From Thioclava sp. GXIMD2076 (lineage in GTDB: Bacteria; Pseudomonadota; Alphaproteobacteria; Rhodobacterales; Rhodobacteraceae): 64,000 bases of DNA. The notes beneath the pieces were generated by a model, which was not told the origin of the DNA, ran no database searches, and saw nothing but the letters and a program-made list of their open reading frames with translations. Each line of letters starts with the position of its first letter. Position 1 is the first letter of the stretch. A program made the translations under genes and the position numbers. The stretch covers positions 481,001 through 545,000 of the forward strand of contig NZ_CP149933.1 in NCBI RefSeq assembly GCF_037949795.1. The letters are read 5' to 3'. Positions 1 to 8,709 of this stretch are shown piece by piece.

Positions 1-5
1 ATCCT

Positions 6-1202
6 TCAGCCCTCCGTCATGCGTGTTTCAAGATCAGGGCGGGTATAGAGATCGGCGCGCAGCCGCATGCCCAGCCCTGCGCCCTCGGGCGGGTAGACAT
101 AGCCCGCCTCGATGCGCGGCAATTCTTCGACAAGCTCCAGATACCAGCCCAGATAGGCGGCGCGCACGCTCTCCTGGATCAATGTATTAGGTTGGCTGAA
201 GCCTGCATGGATACCGGCGACAAAGCCCACCGGCCCGATACAGTCATGGGCGGCAAAGGGACGGTGATAGGTATCGGCCTGCGCGGCGATCTTGCGCCCC
301 TCGGTCAGCCCGCCGGTCCAGCACAGATCGGCCATCACCACCGCCATTGCATCGCGGTCGAGATAGTCTTTATAGGCAAAGCGGGTGCCCAGCGTCTCGG
401 AGGCGCAGGTCCATGTCGCCGTGGCGCGGGCAAATTCGGCCAGCGCCTGCGCATTGGTCATGCGGACCGGGTCCTCGTACCAATAGGGGCGGAAGGCATC
501 GACCTCGCCTGGAATCACCTTGGCCGCAGGCAGGGCCCATAGCCCGTGCATCTCGAGCATGATATCCATCCTGTCGCCCACAGCGCGGCGGATGACCTCG
601 AACGGGCGCAGCGCCGCCTTCAGCCCCTCCCCCGAGATATGCTGGCCACGGAATTCGTCCGCATGCGGATCGAACGGCCAGATTTTCATGGCGGTAATGC
701 CCTGATCCAGAAGCTCCTCCGCCAGTTCGGCCGGACGGGTCATGAAGGCATCGAGATCCTCATAATCCCCGCCTTCTCCCCTGTTCCAGTTCGACACGGG
801 GCGGATGTTGTGGCTGCGCACATAGCGCGTGCCTGCACAGGTATTGTAAAGGCGCAACCGGTCCCAGCACCGTCCGCCCAGCATCTGCCATACGGGCTGG
901 CCCATCGCCTTGCCGAAGATATCCCACAATGCGAGATCGATGGCGGATGCCGCCCGATGCTCGGCCCCCGTCGAGGCCTGACCCATCGGCAGGTTCAGCA
1001 TCTCGCGATGCAGGGCCTCGATGGCAAAGGGATCGCGCCCCAGCAGACGCGGGGCCAGCGTGTCATGGATATGGGCCGCAACCGCGCCCGCACCGTAAAA
1101 GGTCTCGCCAAGGCCCGTAATTCCGGCATCGGTCTCGATCTCGACCCAGAGAATATTGGCGAATTCCGCGGCCCGAAGGGTCCGGAGTGCGGTGATTTTC
1201 AT
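6..1202 (-). CDS. Enolase-superfamily (mandelate racemase/muconate lactonizing type) sugar-acid dehydratase
   Basis: This 398-residue protein has the two-domain enolase-superfamily plan: an N-terminal capping domain, then a TIM barrel. Visible active-site residues are Lys173 (MKIWPFD strand), metal ligands Glu217, Glu243 (WYEDP) and Glu269 (ASET), and His219 in EMHG. His319 in AAHDCIGP is the likely acid/base at the end of the barrel. The His219/His319 layout resembles acid-sugar dehydratases more than racemases or cycloisomerases, so removal of water from an aldonic acid is inferred; the exact sugar acid cannot be read. The ATG at 1202 follows a GAGGTGAG ribosome site. It is the last gene of a minus-strand run after the TRAP transporter and FAH-family genes, which fits uptake followed by dehydration and cleavage. 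The stop codon lies 5 bases from the window edge. Confidence 0.85.
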   Translation of the reverse strand: MKITALRTLRAAEFANILWVEIETDAGITGLGETFYGAGAVAAHIHDTLAPRLLGRDPFAIEALHREMLNLPMGQASTGAEHRAASAIDLALWDIFGKAMGQPVWQMLGGRCWDRLRLYNTCAGTRYVRSHNIRPVSNWNRGEGGDYEDLDAFMTRPAELAEELLDQGITAMKIWPFDPHADEFRGQHISGEGLKAALRPFEVIRRAVGDRMDIMLEMHGLWALPAAKVIPGEVDAFRPYWYEDPVRMTNAQALAEFARATATWTCASETLGTRFAYKDYLDRDAMAVVMADLCWTGGLTEGRKIAAQADTYHRPFAAHDCIGPVGFVAGIHAGFSQPNTLIQESVRAAYLGWYLELVEELPRIEAGYVYPPEGAGLGMRLRADLYTRPDLETRMTEG

Positions 1203-1261
1203 CTCTCACCTCGCTTGATCGCAAAGGCACACCCCGCAACGAAGCAGGGTGCGCGACAGGC

Positions 1262-2269
1262 TTACTGGGCGCGCATCTCGGCTAGTGTGCTCTGCACCAT
1301 CTCGACGACATCGGCACCGATCTCGTCTTTATGCGTGTCGTAGACCTCCTGCGATTTCTCCAGCATCCGCTGTTGCTCCTCCGGCGAGATCACATTGAAC
1401 TCCAGCCCCGCCTCTTCCATCTTGGCAAGCGAGGTCTTGTTCAGCTCCTGAATGACATCACGCTCGACATCGCGCCCGACCACTGCACAGTCGCGCAGCG
1501 CGGCCTGCTCCTCGGGGGAATAGGTGTCGAAGATCGGTTTCGAGAACAGGAACAGGAAGGGCGTGTAGGTGTGTTTCGTCTCGCTGATATAGTTCTGCAC
1601 CTCGAAGAATTTCGATGTATCGATCGTGACATAGGGGTTTTCCTGCGCATCGATCGCCTTGGTCTCGAGGGCCGAGAACACCTCGCCGAAGGACATGGGC
1701 GTGGCATTGGCCCCGAAATTCGAAAACGTGTCGAGGAAGATATTGTTCTGCATGACGCGCATCTTCAGCCCTTCGAAATCCTCCCATTTGGTGATGGGGC
1801 GTTTCGAGTTTGACACGTTGCGGAAACCGTTCTCCCAATAGGCCAGATTGATCAGCCCGACCTTTTCGAGCTTCTCGTTGATGTAATCGCCAAATTCGCC
1901 ATCCATCACGGCATAGGCTTCCTCGTTCGTGCGGAACAGGAACGGCAGATCGAAGACGCCGAGCGCGGGTTCGATGCCCACCAGCGGCGAGGACGATGTC
2001 ACCACCGAATCCAGCACCCCCGAACGCAGTGATTGTGTGGATTGCAGGTCTCCTCCCAGCGCCCCGCCCCAGAAGCCGGTCATCTTCATCATGCCGCCGG
2101 TCTTCTCGTCCAGACATTGCTGCATCGCATCCATGCCGTTATGGACCGGATGGTCCTCGGCAATCCCGTTCGACACCCTGATATTGCGTTTCTTGAAATC
2201 GGCCAGTGCAGGGCTTGCAACGGCACAGGCAACCGTGACCAGAAGTGCGGCCTTGAGTGACTTTTTCAT
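1262..2269 (-). CDS. dctP: TRAP transporter periplasmic substrate-binding subunit, DctP family
   Basis: The 335-residue product begins with a Sec signal peptide (MKKSLKAALLV... ending near ALA-DF, about residues 1-23). A TRAP-type solute-binding fold follows. The conserved region around residues 150-180 (GFRNVSNSKRPI, then GLKMRVMQN) is the DctP signature, and its arginine in the KMR stretch normally pairs with the substrate carboxylate. It binds an organic or sugar acid in the periplasm and hands it to the membrane subunits encoded just upstream. The ATG at 2269 is preceded by AGGGAGGA. The dctQ-dctM-dctP order and the neighbouring dehydratase suggest a sugar-acid substrate; the ligand itself is inferred. 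Confidence 0.9.
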   Translation of the reverse strand: MKKSLKAALLVTVACAVASPALADFKKRNIRVSNGIAEDHPVHNGMDAMQQCLDEKTGGMMKMTGFWGGALGGDLQSTQSLRSGVLDSVVTSSSPLVGIEPALGVFDLPFLFRTNEEAYAVMDGEFGDYINEKLEKVGLINLAYWENGFRNVSNSKRPITKWEDFEGLKMRVMQNNIFLDTFSNFGANATPMSFGEVFSALETKAIDAQENPYVTIDTSKFFEVQNYISETKHTYTPFLFLFSKPIFDTYSPEEQAALRDCAVVGRDVERDVIQELNKTSLAKMEEAGLEFNVISPEEQQRMLEKSQEVYDTHKDEIGADVVEMVQSTLAEMRAQ

Positions 2270-2317
2270 GTGATCCTCCCTAATCGGTTGAAAAAGATTT
2301 GGTTCGAGATGCAGCGG

Positions 2318-3595
2318 TCAGTAGAACCACTGCGCGGGCACCAGAACGATCTGCGGGAACAGAACCAGCGTCAGGATGACGAGGATCTGGGCCAGCAGGA
2401 ACGGCCAGACACCAACAATAACGCGACCGAGGGGGAGCCTCCCTACCCCGCTGACCACGTTCAGCACGACACCGACAGGCGGTGTCAGCAAGCCGATGCA
2501 ACAGTTCATGATGAACATCACACCGAAATAGACCGGATCGATGCCCGCTTCCTTGATGATGGGCAACAGGACCGGTGTCAGGATCAGGATGGTGGGCGTC
2601 AGATCGAGCGCCGTGCCCACCACCAGAATAAGTGCCATGATCGCCAGCATCAGCAGGATGGGACGGTCGATCAGTGGCTCGATATAGCCCGAGATCTCGG
2701 CGGGAATATTGGCCGCCGTAATCAGCCATGCGGACACAAGCGCCGCGCAGACAAGGAACATGATCGCCGCCGTCGTGCGGCCCGCATTCCGGATCACCTT
2801 GGGCAGATCCCGCAGGTGCAACTCGCGATAGACGCAGGTCCCCACGAACAACGCGTAGAACGCGGCGATGACGGCAGCCTCGGTCGGGGTGACGATGCCG
2901 AACTTGATGCCGCCCAGAATGATCACCGGCATGCCGAGCGCCCAGATGGCGCGCGCGCCCGTCCGGCCACGTTCGGCCCAACCGGCCTTGGGCAGCGTGG
3001 CGACATCGTCATTGCGCGCGACAATAATCCAGGTGACGATCAGCACGAGCCCCATCAGCACCCCCGGCACGATCCCCGCCATGAACAGCTTGGAGATCGA
3101 AATATTGCCGGCCACACCGAAGATGATGAAGGCCATGGAGGGCGGGATGACAGGCGCGATGACGCCGCCTGCCGCGATCAGCCCCGCCGAACGTGGCAGA
3201 TTATACCCCGCCCGCGCCATCATCGGCAGCAGGATCGCCGCCAGCGCCGCACTGTCGGCGGCCGCGGAGCCCGAGATACTGGCCAGAATGATGGCGGCAA
3301 AGATCGCCACGATCCCAAGCCCGCCGCGGATATGGCCAACACAGGCCACGGAGAAATCGATAATGCGTTTGGACAGCCCGCCCGCATTCATCAGCTCCCC
3401 CGCCAGAATGAAGAAAGGGATGGCCAGAAGGGTGAAGGTATCCGCGCCGATCATCATGTTCTGGGCGATAATCTGCGTATTGAACATGCCCATATAGCTC
3501 ATGAGCGCGACACCGCAGACGATCAGCGCGAAGGCCACCGGCACCCCTGTCAGCATCGATCCGATCAGCGAGGCGATAAAGACAACAAGCGTCAT
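2318..3595 (-). CDS. dctM: TRAP transporter large membrane subunit, DctM family
   Basis: This is a 425-residue, very hydrophobic protein with about 12 membrane segments, the usual length for DctM. DctM-type landmarks include GVPVAFALIVCG near the N terminus, the IPFFILAGELMNAGG stretch around residues 60-75, and the glycine-rich SGSAAADSAALAAILLPMM loop. It is the ion-driven translocation subunit that accepts substrate from DctP. Its start overlaps the end of dctQ by 4 bases (ATGA type), so the two are translationally coupled. A GGAAGGAGA ribosome site precedes the ATG at 3595. Confidence 0.93.
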   Translation of the reverse strand: MTLVVFIASLIGSMLTGVPVAFALIVCGVALMSYMGMFNTQIIAQNMMIGADTFTLLAIPFFILAGELMNAGGLSKRIIDFSVACVGHIRGGLGIVAIFAAIILASISGSAAADSAALAAILLPMMARAGYNLPRSAGLIAAGGVIAPVIPPSMAFIIFGVAGNISISKLFMAGIVPGVLMGLVLIVTWIIVARNDDVATLPKAGWAERGRTGARAIWALGMPVIILGGIKFGIVTPTEAAVIAAFYALFVGTCVYRELHLRDLPKVIRNAGRTTAAIMFLVCAALVSAWLITAANIPAEISGYIEPLIDRPILLMLAIMALILVVGTALDLTPTILILTPVLLPIIKEAGIDPVYFGVMFIMNCCIGLLTPPVGVVLNVVSGVGRLPLGRVIVGVWPFLLAQILVILTLVLFPQIVLVPAQWFY

Positions 3596-4140
3596 TTCGC
3601 ATCTCCTTCCGGCTCATGGAGTGGCTCGTCGATCAGATGGCGCTCGCCCGCGAAGGCCGCGATCTCCTTCTCGGTGATCCGCCCCGTGACAAGGCGGAGA
3701 AGCCGCGTCCCGGAGATCAGCGCGATCATCGCCGCCGTGAACAGCCCAGTCCCGTAGACCCATGCCATCGACAGCCCCGACACGGGCGCGCCCATCGACA
3801 TATTGATCGGCAGCTGTTTCCAGGTGCCGATGAACAGCACCCAGGCGCAGCCCAGAATGAGCAGCTCGGCCACGCCCATCATCAGCATCCGGCCCCTGCG
3901 GCCAAATGCTGCGACAAAGGTCTCCATCCCCATATGCATGTGATGGTGATGGGCCACGACCGCGCCGATAAAGGTCAGCCAGACGAAGAAGAACCGCGAC
4001 AGCTCCTCGGACACCGCAATGCCCGAATTGAACCCGTAGCGCAGCACGACATTGAGAAAGACCATCAGCGCCATGCCCGACAGGAGGGCGACCAGCACGA
4101 GGTCCAGCAGACGATAGAATAATGTGATCAATCGGGTCAT
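3592..4140 (-). CDS. dctQ: TRAP transporter small membrane subunit, DctQ family
   Basis: The 182-residue product has four predicted membrane segments, as DctQ proteins do. The start is placed at the ATG at 4140 (MTRLITLFYRLLDLVLVALLSG). A longer open frame runs up to 4251, but its first 37 codons are polar, proline-rich and overlap the end of the preceding FAH-family gene, so they are unlikely to be translated. The central VSEELSRFFFVWLTFIGA motif is typical of the family. It forms the membrane complex with DctM. The stop overlaps the dctM start. Confidence 0.9.
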   Translation of the reverse strand: MTRLITLFYRLLDLVLVALLSGMALMVFLNVVLRYGFNSGIAVSEELSRFFFVWLTFIGAVVAHHHHMHMGMETFVAAFGRRGRMLMMGVAELLILGCAWVLFIGTWKQLPINMSMGAPVSGLSMAWVYGTGLFTAAMIALISGTRLLRLVTGRITEKEIAAFAGERHLIDEPLHEPEGDAK

Positions 4141-4142
4141 GG

Positions 4143-5309
4143 TCAGAACCTTTCCCCGAGACCCCGGGCGGCAAGGTTGCGCATGAGGGCCGTGATGCCG
4201 AAGCTCCACTCGGGGCAATGATCGGCGCGGTCGACCCAGTTGGTCAGGCACCCCAGTTGCGGCGCCGCAATCTCCACACGGTCCCCCACCACATGGGTGA
4301 ACCCCTGCCCCTCGCCGTGGCGGTCCTTGGTGGGGGCAAACATCGTGCCCAGAAACAGCACCGCACCGTCGGGATACTGATGGCTGCGGTTGCGCATCTG
4401 GCTCACCAGATCGGTCGGGCGGCGCGAGATGGCCCGCATCGGGCTCTCGCCTGACATGATGAAGCCGTCCTCGCCTGTAACCGTCAAGGAAACCGTTGTG
4501 CTTTCAACATCTTGTAAGGAGAAATGGGCATCGAAGAGGCGGATGAACGGACCGATCGCGCAAGAGGCGTTATTGTCCTTGGCCTTGCCCAGCAACAATG
4601 CCGAGCGCCCTTCGACATCACGTAGATTGACATCATTGCCCAGTGCGGCCCCGAGGATCTCGCCGTCGGAGCGCGTGACAAGCACCACTTCCGGCTCGGG
4701 GTTGTTCCAATGCGACATCGGATGGATACCGACCGTCTCGCCGCAGCCCATCGCCGACATCGGCTGGGATTTGGTGAAAATCTCGGCATCCGGCCCGATG
4801 CCCACCTCGAGATATTGCGACCACAGATCCATTTCCTGCAGGAGCCCTTTGACCTGCATCGCCTGTTCCGATCCGGCCTGCAGGTCGCGCAGATTCTCGC
4901 CGATTACCGGCGCGAGGCGGGCGCGGATTTCGGCAGCACGCCCCACATCGCCGCGCGCCTGTTCCTCGATCACCCGCTCGAGCATACTCTCGGCAAAAGT
5001 TACGCCCGCAGCCTTGATGGCCTGCAGATCCACAGGCGCCAGCAGCCGTCCTTCCGAGCCGTCAAGGAATGCGTCAAGCGGTCCGAGACAGGGCAGATCC
5101 TCCGCCGCCAACAGCGTCAAGACATTCTTGTTTTCGAGAAGATGGGACATCGTAACGGCCTGCGCCGTCAGATCATAAAGTTTCCCATCACGGATTGTGA
5201 CAATACAGGGGCCACCTTGTGCCTGCGACCAGACACGACCAACAAGCTTTGCCAGATGTGCATCATCCGGCAAAACCTGATTGGCCTTCAACACAGATGC
5301 TGAAGCCAA
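4143..5309 (-). CDS. Fumarylacetoacetate hydrolase (FAH) family protein
   Basis: The C-terminal two thirds carry FAH-fold features: the PEPEVVLVTRSDGEILGAALGNDVNLRD region and a GRSALLLGKAKDNNASC stretch, where acidic residues normally bind a divalent metal. FAH-family enzymes cleave C-C bonds in diketo acids or hydrate/decarboxylate keto acids. Next to sugar-acid dehydratases a likely job is processing of a 2-keto-3-deoxy or 2,4-diketo-3-deoxy aldonate. The start is placed at a TTG at 5309, because a strong GGAGGAG lies just upstream of it. This gives 388 residues. A GTG at 5354 in the same frame would add 15 residues but has no clear ribosome site. It heads the FAH-TRAP-enolase operon, and a FadR-type half-palindrome lies 54 bases upstream of the chosen start. 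Confidence 0.82.
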   Translation of the reverse strand: MASASVLKANQVLPDDAHLAKLVGRVWSQAQGGPCIVTIRDGKLYDLTAQAVTMSHLLENKNVLTLLAAEDLPCLGPLDAFLDGSEGRLLAPVDLQAIKAAGVTFAESMLERVIEEQARGDVGRAAEIRARLAPVIGENLRDLQAGSEQAMQVKGLLQEMDLWSQYLEVGIGPDAEIFTKSQPMSAMGCGETVGIHPMSHWNNPEPEVVLVTRSDGEILGAALGNDVNLRDVEGRSALLLGKAKDNNASCAIGPFIRLFDAHFSLQDVESTTVSLTVTGEDGFIMSGESPMRAISRRPTDLVSQMRNRSHQYPDGAVLFLGTMFAPTKDRHGEGQGFTHVVGDRVEIAAPQLGCLTNWVDRADHCPEWSFGITALMRNLAARGLGERF

Positions 5310-5362
5310 AATCTCCTCCCTTGATTTTACGCACCGCCTCCACTCGTTGCGCACGACATTAG

Positions 5363-5373
5363 ATGTCTGACAA
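5363..5373. promoter_or_regulatory. Probable FadR/GntR-type operator upstream of the FAH-TRAP-enolase operon
   Basis: ATGTCTGACAA matches the FCD-type GntR consensus TNGTNNNACNA on the reverse strand (TTGTCAGACAT) with one mismatch at an end. It shares the TTGTCAGACA core with the perfect palindrome at 7673-7689 on the other side of the regulator gene. It lies between the operon start and the regulator gene, where a repressor site is expected. Binding is inferred. Confidence 0.55.
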
Positions 5374-5447
5374 TATTACAACAGCAGCGCGCCAATCGGC
5401 GCAAGAGAAAACTTCGGCAAAGTCAGGAAAATGTCGGAAGTAGGTTT

Positions 5448-6164
5448 TTATACGTAAAATTCGATAGTTAGACCAACTCTCTGGGCAGAACCGATCAGAT
5501 GACGGCGCATCGCCGCTCGTGCCATTACCGGATCTTTGGTTCTGATCGCGTCACGAATAGCCGTATGTTCCTCGATCGTGCGCTCGATCACCTCTTCCAG
5601 CTGACCCTCCGTGCGGGCGATCGCGATGACGTGGCTGATCCGGTCGGAAATCGCGCCGATAAACTGTGCGAAATAATTATTTCCCGTCGATTCCGCGATG
5701 ATGCGATGAAAGTCCAGATCGGCAGCCACACCCGAGTTGCCCCAATCCTCAGAGGCAGAGATCTGCGCCAAGGCCGCGTTCAGCGCCTCCATCTGTTCGG
5801 CGGTATGATGGGTTGCAGCAAGAGCAGCGGCCTCCATCTCTAGCGGAACACGCAACTGATAGAGATCCCGAAAGTTACGCCGGTCCATAGACTTGGCATC
5901 TTCGAGGAGGATCTGCCGCGCGGGGCGCTCACGCACAAACGCCCCGACCCCCTGCCGTGTCTCGACCAGCCCCTCGCTGCGCAGCTGTGCAATCGCCTCG
6001 CGCACAACCGTCCTGCTGACGCCGAAGCTTTTCGACAGCGCATGCTCGGTGGGCAGCTTGTCGCCGGGTTGCAACGCACCGTCATAGATACGCTTGGCAA
6101 ATTCCGACGCGATCCGCGTCGGAAGATGCGCCACACGCTTGATCTGTTCGAAACCGCTTTCCAT
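5448..6164 (-). CDS. FadR-subfamily GntR transcriptional regulator (FCD domain)
   Basis: The 238-residue protein has an N-terminal winged helix (about residues 15-85) with the GntR pattern GDKLPTEHALSKSFGVSRTVVREAIAQLRSEGLVETRQGVGAFV. An all-helical FCD effector domain follows (about 95-225) with the D...H...H metal-type residues (DLDFHRIIAES, RRHL). FCD regulators of sugar-acid operons are usually repressors released by the sugar acid or its keto product. It sits between the FAH/TRAP/enolase operon and the genes from 6201 to 11365. TTGTCAGACA-like palindromes occur before both sets, so it probably controls both. It shares a strand with, and follows, the FAD-linked oxidase gene. Confidence 0.9.
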   Translation of the reverse strand: MESGFEQIKRVAHLPTRIASEFAKRIYDGALQPGDKLPTEHALSKSFGVSRTVVREAIAQLRSEGLVETRQGVGAFVRERPARQILLEDAKSMDRRNFRDLYQLRVPLEMEAAALAATHHTAEQMEALNAALAQISASEDWGNSGVAADLDFHRIIAESTGNNYFAQFIGAISDRISHVIAIARTEGQLEEVIERTIEEHTAIRDAIRTKDPVMARAAMRRHLIGSAQRVGLTIEFYV

Positions 6165-6200
6165 ACCATTTCCTCTTACCAGACAAGCAGACCATAGCAG

Positions 6201-7613
6201 TCAAAGGTCGATCTGGCACCCTTTATTCATCACCATCGCCGGATCGACCGCCTTGCGGATCGCGACATTCAAACGGCGCTGAACTTCAGGAAGCCTCTCA
6301 GAAAAATCACCTTTTTTCAGCCGACCAATGCCATGCTCGGCGCTGATCGAACCGTGATACCCATCCAGCACCCGATTGGCGATCTGCTTGGCGCGGCAGA
6401 TCTGCGCATCGATATCACCGGACAGATCGGGCAACACATTCAGGTGCACATTGCCATCGCCCACATGCCCGTAGGAGACACAGATAACATCGGGCATATC
6501 GGCCAGAATGGCGGCCTCGGTTTCGGCCACAAATGCCGCTACCCGCGACAATGGCACGGACAGATCGGTGCGCAGATGCTTGCCGCGCTTGGCCTGACCT
6601 TCGTTCATGCCTTCCCGGATCAGCCAGAGATTACGCGCCTGCGCTTGCGACTGGGCCACCACCCCGTCCAGCACCAGCCCCGCCTCGAACGCGTATTCCA
6701 CAAAGCGCGCCATGAGGTCGTCCATATCCACCAGCCCCGAGCCCGCGATTTCCATGAGCACATAGGCGGGATGCTCCGCCGCCATCGGCAGGACCAGATC
6801 GGGGATGCCTTCCTTGGCCAGATCGAATGCCAGTGGCGGCAAAAATTCGAAGGCCGACATGAGGTCACAACATTGCCGCCGCGCATGCCGGTAAAGCGTG
6901 ATCGCATCCTCCAGCGACTCGAGCGCCAACAGCGCCGTCGCCACCTGATCGGGAGCGGGCAGCAGCTTGACGGAGACTGCTGTAATGATACCGATGGTTC
7001 CTTCCGAACCGATGAAAAGATGTTTAAGATCAATACCTCTGTTGTCTTTCCGTAGGCTCGAGAGCCCCTCGAAAAGACTGCCATCGGGCAAGACGACCTC
7101 AAGCCCTAGCACCAGATCGCGGGTCATCCCGTAGCGCAGCACATTCACTCCACCCGCATTGGTCGAGACATTCCCGCCCAGACGGCAGCTCCCCTGCGCC
7201 CCGAGCGTCAAGGGAAAGAACAGCCCTGCCTCGGCCACCTTGGCCTTGAACTCCTCCAAGACGATACCCGATTCGACCACCGCCGAGAAATTGTCACAAT
7301 CAAGCTGGCGTATCGCGGTCATGCGCTCCAGGGTGAGCACCACCTGATGATCGGGCATATCTGGCACCGCCCCCAGAACAAGCCCCGTATTGCCGCCCTG
7401 CGGCACGATATTCAATCCCAGCGCTCCAGCCGCACGCACGCACTCCTGCACCTCCGGCGTGTTGCGGGGGCGCAGCACCGCCAACGCGGAAGACTGCACA
7501 TCGCCATGCCAATCATGGCAATAGCGCAGGACATCCTCCCCCGTCACAACAAGTTCCGGCCCCAATCGCTGCAGCAATTCTCTGGCGACTGACGGCACAT
7601 TCACCTCGGTCAT
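6201..7613 (-). CDS. FAD-binding 2-hydroxyacid dehydrogenase (GlcD / D-lactate-D-2-hydroxyglutarate dehydrogenase family)
   Basis: The protein is 470 residues from the ATG at 7613, which follows GGGAGGAAC. The longer frame to 7643 adds ten residues without a ribosome site. The N-terminal PCMH-type FAD domain shows VVPQGGNTGLVLGAVP and the LTLGAQGSCRLGGNVSTNAGG...RYGMTRDLVLGLEVVLPDG block, the FAD pyrophosphate-binding signature. The C-terminal substrate domain has SYGHVGDGNVHLNV and ends with ISAEHGIGRLKKG, the VAO-family histidine-containing motifs. It should oxidise a D-2-hydroxy acid (lactate, glycolate, 2-hydroxyglutarate or a sugar-acid breakdown product) and pass electrons to quinone or another acceptor. 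In this locus it plausibly handles a product of sugar-acid cleavage. Confidence 0.88.
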   Translation of the reverse strand: MTEVNVPSVARELLQRLGPELVVTGEDVLRYCHDWHGDVQSSALAVLRPRNTPEVQECVRAAGALGLNIVPQGGNTGLVLGAVPDMPDHQVVLTLERMTAIRQLDCDNFSAVVESGIVLEEFKAKVAEAGLFFPLTLGAQGSCRLGGNVSTNAGGVNVLRYGMTRDLVLGLEVVLPDGSLFEGLSSLRKDNRGIDLKHLFIGSEGTIGIITAVSVKLLPAPDQVATALLALESLEDAITLYRHARRQCCDLMSAFEFLPPLAFDLAKEGIPDLVLPMAAEHPAYVLMEIAGSGLVDMDDLMARFVEYAFEAGLVLDGVVAQSQAQARNLWLIREGMNEGQAKRGKHLRTDLSVPLSRVAAFVAETEAAILADMPDVICVSYGHVGDGNVHLNVLPDLSGDIDAQICRAKQIANRVLDGYHGSISAEHGIGRLKKGDFSERLPEVQRRLNVAIRKAVDPAMVMNKGCQIDL

Positions 7614-7672
7614 CCCCGTTCCTCCCTCTCTATGCCCTCCCATCGGGCAAATCCTCTCTTGTTTTTCCTACC

Positions 7673-7689
7673 ATGTTGTCAGACAACAT
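7673..7689. promoter_or_regulatory. Perfect 17-bp palindromic operator of FadR/GntR type between divergent operons
   Basis: ATGTTGTCAGACAACAT reads the same on both strands apart from the central base and contains an exact TNGTNNNACNA core (TTGTCAGACAA). It lies in the 124-base divergent gap between the FAD-oxidase gene (start 7613) and denD (start 7738), where it could control both promoters. Its core is shared with the site at 5363-5373, so the FCD regulator at 5448-6164 is the likely ligand. The regulator assignment is inference. Confidence 0.7.
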
Positions 7690-7737
7690 TACAAGATTGG
7701 ACCAGTTGGGAGGCTGGCCCTTAACGGAGGAGACATC

Positions 7738-8709
7738 ATGCATATTCTGATAATCGGCGCCGCCGGTATGGTCGGGCGCAAGCTGACGGCAAAACTTCTG
7801 ACAACCGGCCATCTCGGCGGAACGCCCATCCAGCGGATGGATCTGGTCGATGTCATCCCCCCGCATGAGCCGCAAAGCGAGATCGATATCCACTGCGAGG
7901 CCGCGGATCTGTCTACCCCCCATACGGCACCCGCGCTGATCGCCCGCCGCCCCGATGTGATCTTCCACCTCGCGGCCATTGTCTCGGGCGAGGCGGAGGC
8001 CGATTTCGACAAGGGATACCGCATAAATCTCGACGGCACCCGCGCCCTGTTCGAGGCGATCCGTCATACGCAAAGCTACTGCCCGCGTGTGGTCTTTGCC
8101 TCCTCGATCGCGGTGGTGGGGGCACCGCTGCCCTATCCTATCCCAGATGACTTCCACTGCACCCCGCTTACCAGCTATGGAACCCAGAAAGCCATCTGCG
8201 AGCTATTGCTGGCGGATTATACGCGGCGCGGGATCCTTGACGGTGTGGGCCTGCGCCTGCCCACGATCTGCATCCGTCCGGGCGCGCCCAACAAAGCGGC
8301 CTCGGGCTTCTTCTCGGGCATCCTGCGCGAGCCTCTCGTCGGCAAGGACGCCGTGCTTCCGGTCCCCGACACCATCCGCCACTGGCATGCCTCGCCGCGC
8401 TCGGCCGTGGGGTTCATGCTCCATGCTGCAAGCATGGACACCGCGGCCATCGGTCCGCGGCGCAATCTCTCGATGCCCGGTGTCTCGGCCACGGTCGCCG
8501 AACAGATAGAAGCCCTGCGCCGCATTGCGGGCGACACTGCGGTCAAACTGATCCGGCGCGTCCCCGATCCCGCGATTACCGCCATGTGCGAGGGCTGGGC
8601 TCCGGGGTTCGAGGCCAGCCGCGCCCGCGCTCTGGGCTTTCGCGCCGAGAGTGACTTCACCCAGATTATCAAGGCCCATATCGAGGACGAGCTGGAGGGG
8701 GTCCAATGA
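7738..8709 (+). CDS. denD: NAD-dependent D-erythronate dehydrogenase-like protein (extended SDR, epimerase fold)
   Basis: This 323-residue extended short-chain dehydrogenase opens with the Rossmann motif IIGAAGMVGRKL (residues 4-15). It has VIFHLAAIVSGEAEADFDKGYRINLDGTRAL and the catalytic Ser/Tyr/Lys arrangement FASSIAVVG...SYGTQKAICE. The AAIVSGEAE segment and RLPTICIRPGAPNKAASGFFSGILREPL are typical of DenD-type proteins, which oxidise D-erythronate at C2 in tetronate catabolism. The next gene is a beta-hydroxyacid dehydrogenase, also common beside DenD. The ATG follows GGAGGAGA. The final codons overlap the next gene (ATGA). The family call is firm; the precise substrate is not proven here. 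Confidence 0.8.
   Translation: MHILIIGAAGMVGRKLTAKLLTTGHLGGTPIQRMDLVDVIPPHEPQSEIDIHCEAADLSTPHTAPALIARRPDVIFHLAAIVSGEAEADFDKGYRINLDGTRALFEAIRHTQSYCPRVVFASSIAVVGAPLPYPIPDDFHCTPLTSYGTQKAICELLLADYTRRGILDGVGLRLPTICIRPGAPNKAASGFFSGILREPLVGKDAVLPVPDTIRHWHASPRSAVGFMLHAASMDTAAIGPRRNLSMPGVSATVAEQIEALRRIAGDTAVKLIRRVPDPAITAMCEGWAPGFEASRARALGFRAESDFTQIIKAHIEDELEGVQ

Noticed and set aside
2270..3757. Very long plus-strand frame (495 codons) opposite the TRAP permease genes
   Set aside because: The peptide is extremely rich in Asp, Arg, Gln and His, which is the known shadow of a hydrophobic gene read backwards; the dctM/dctQ reading is clearly right.
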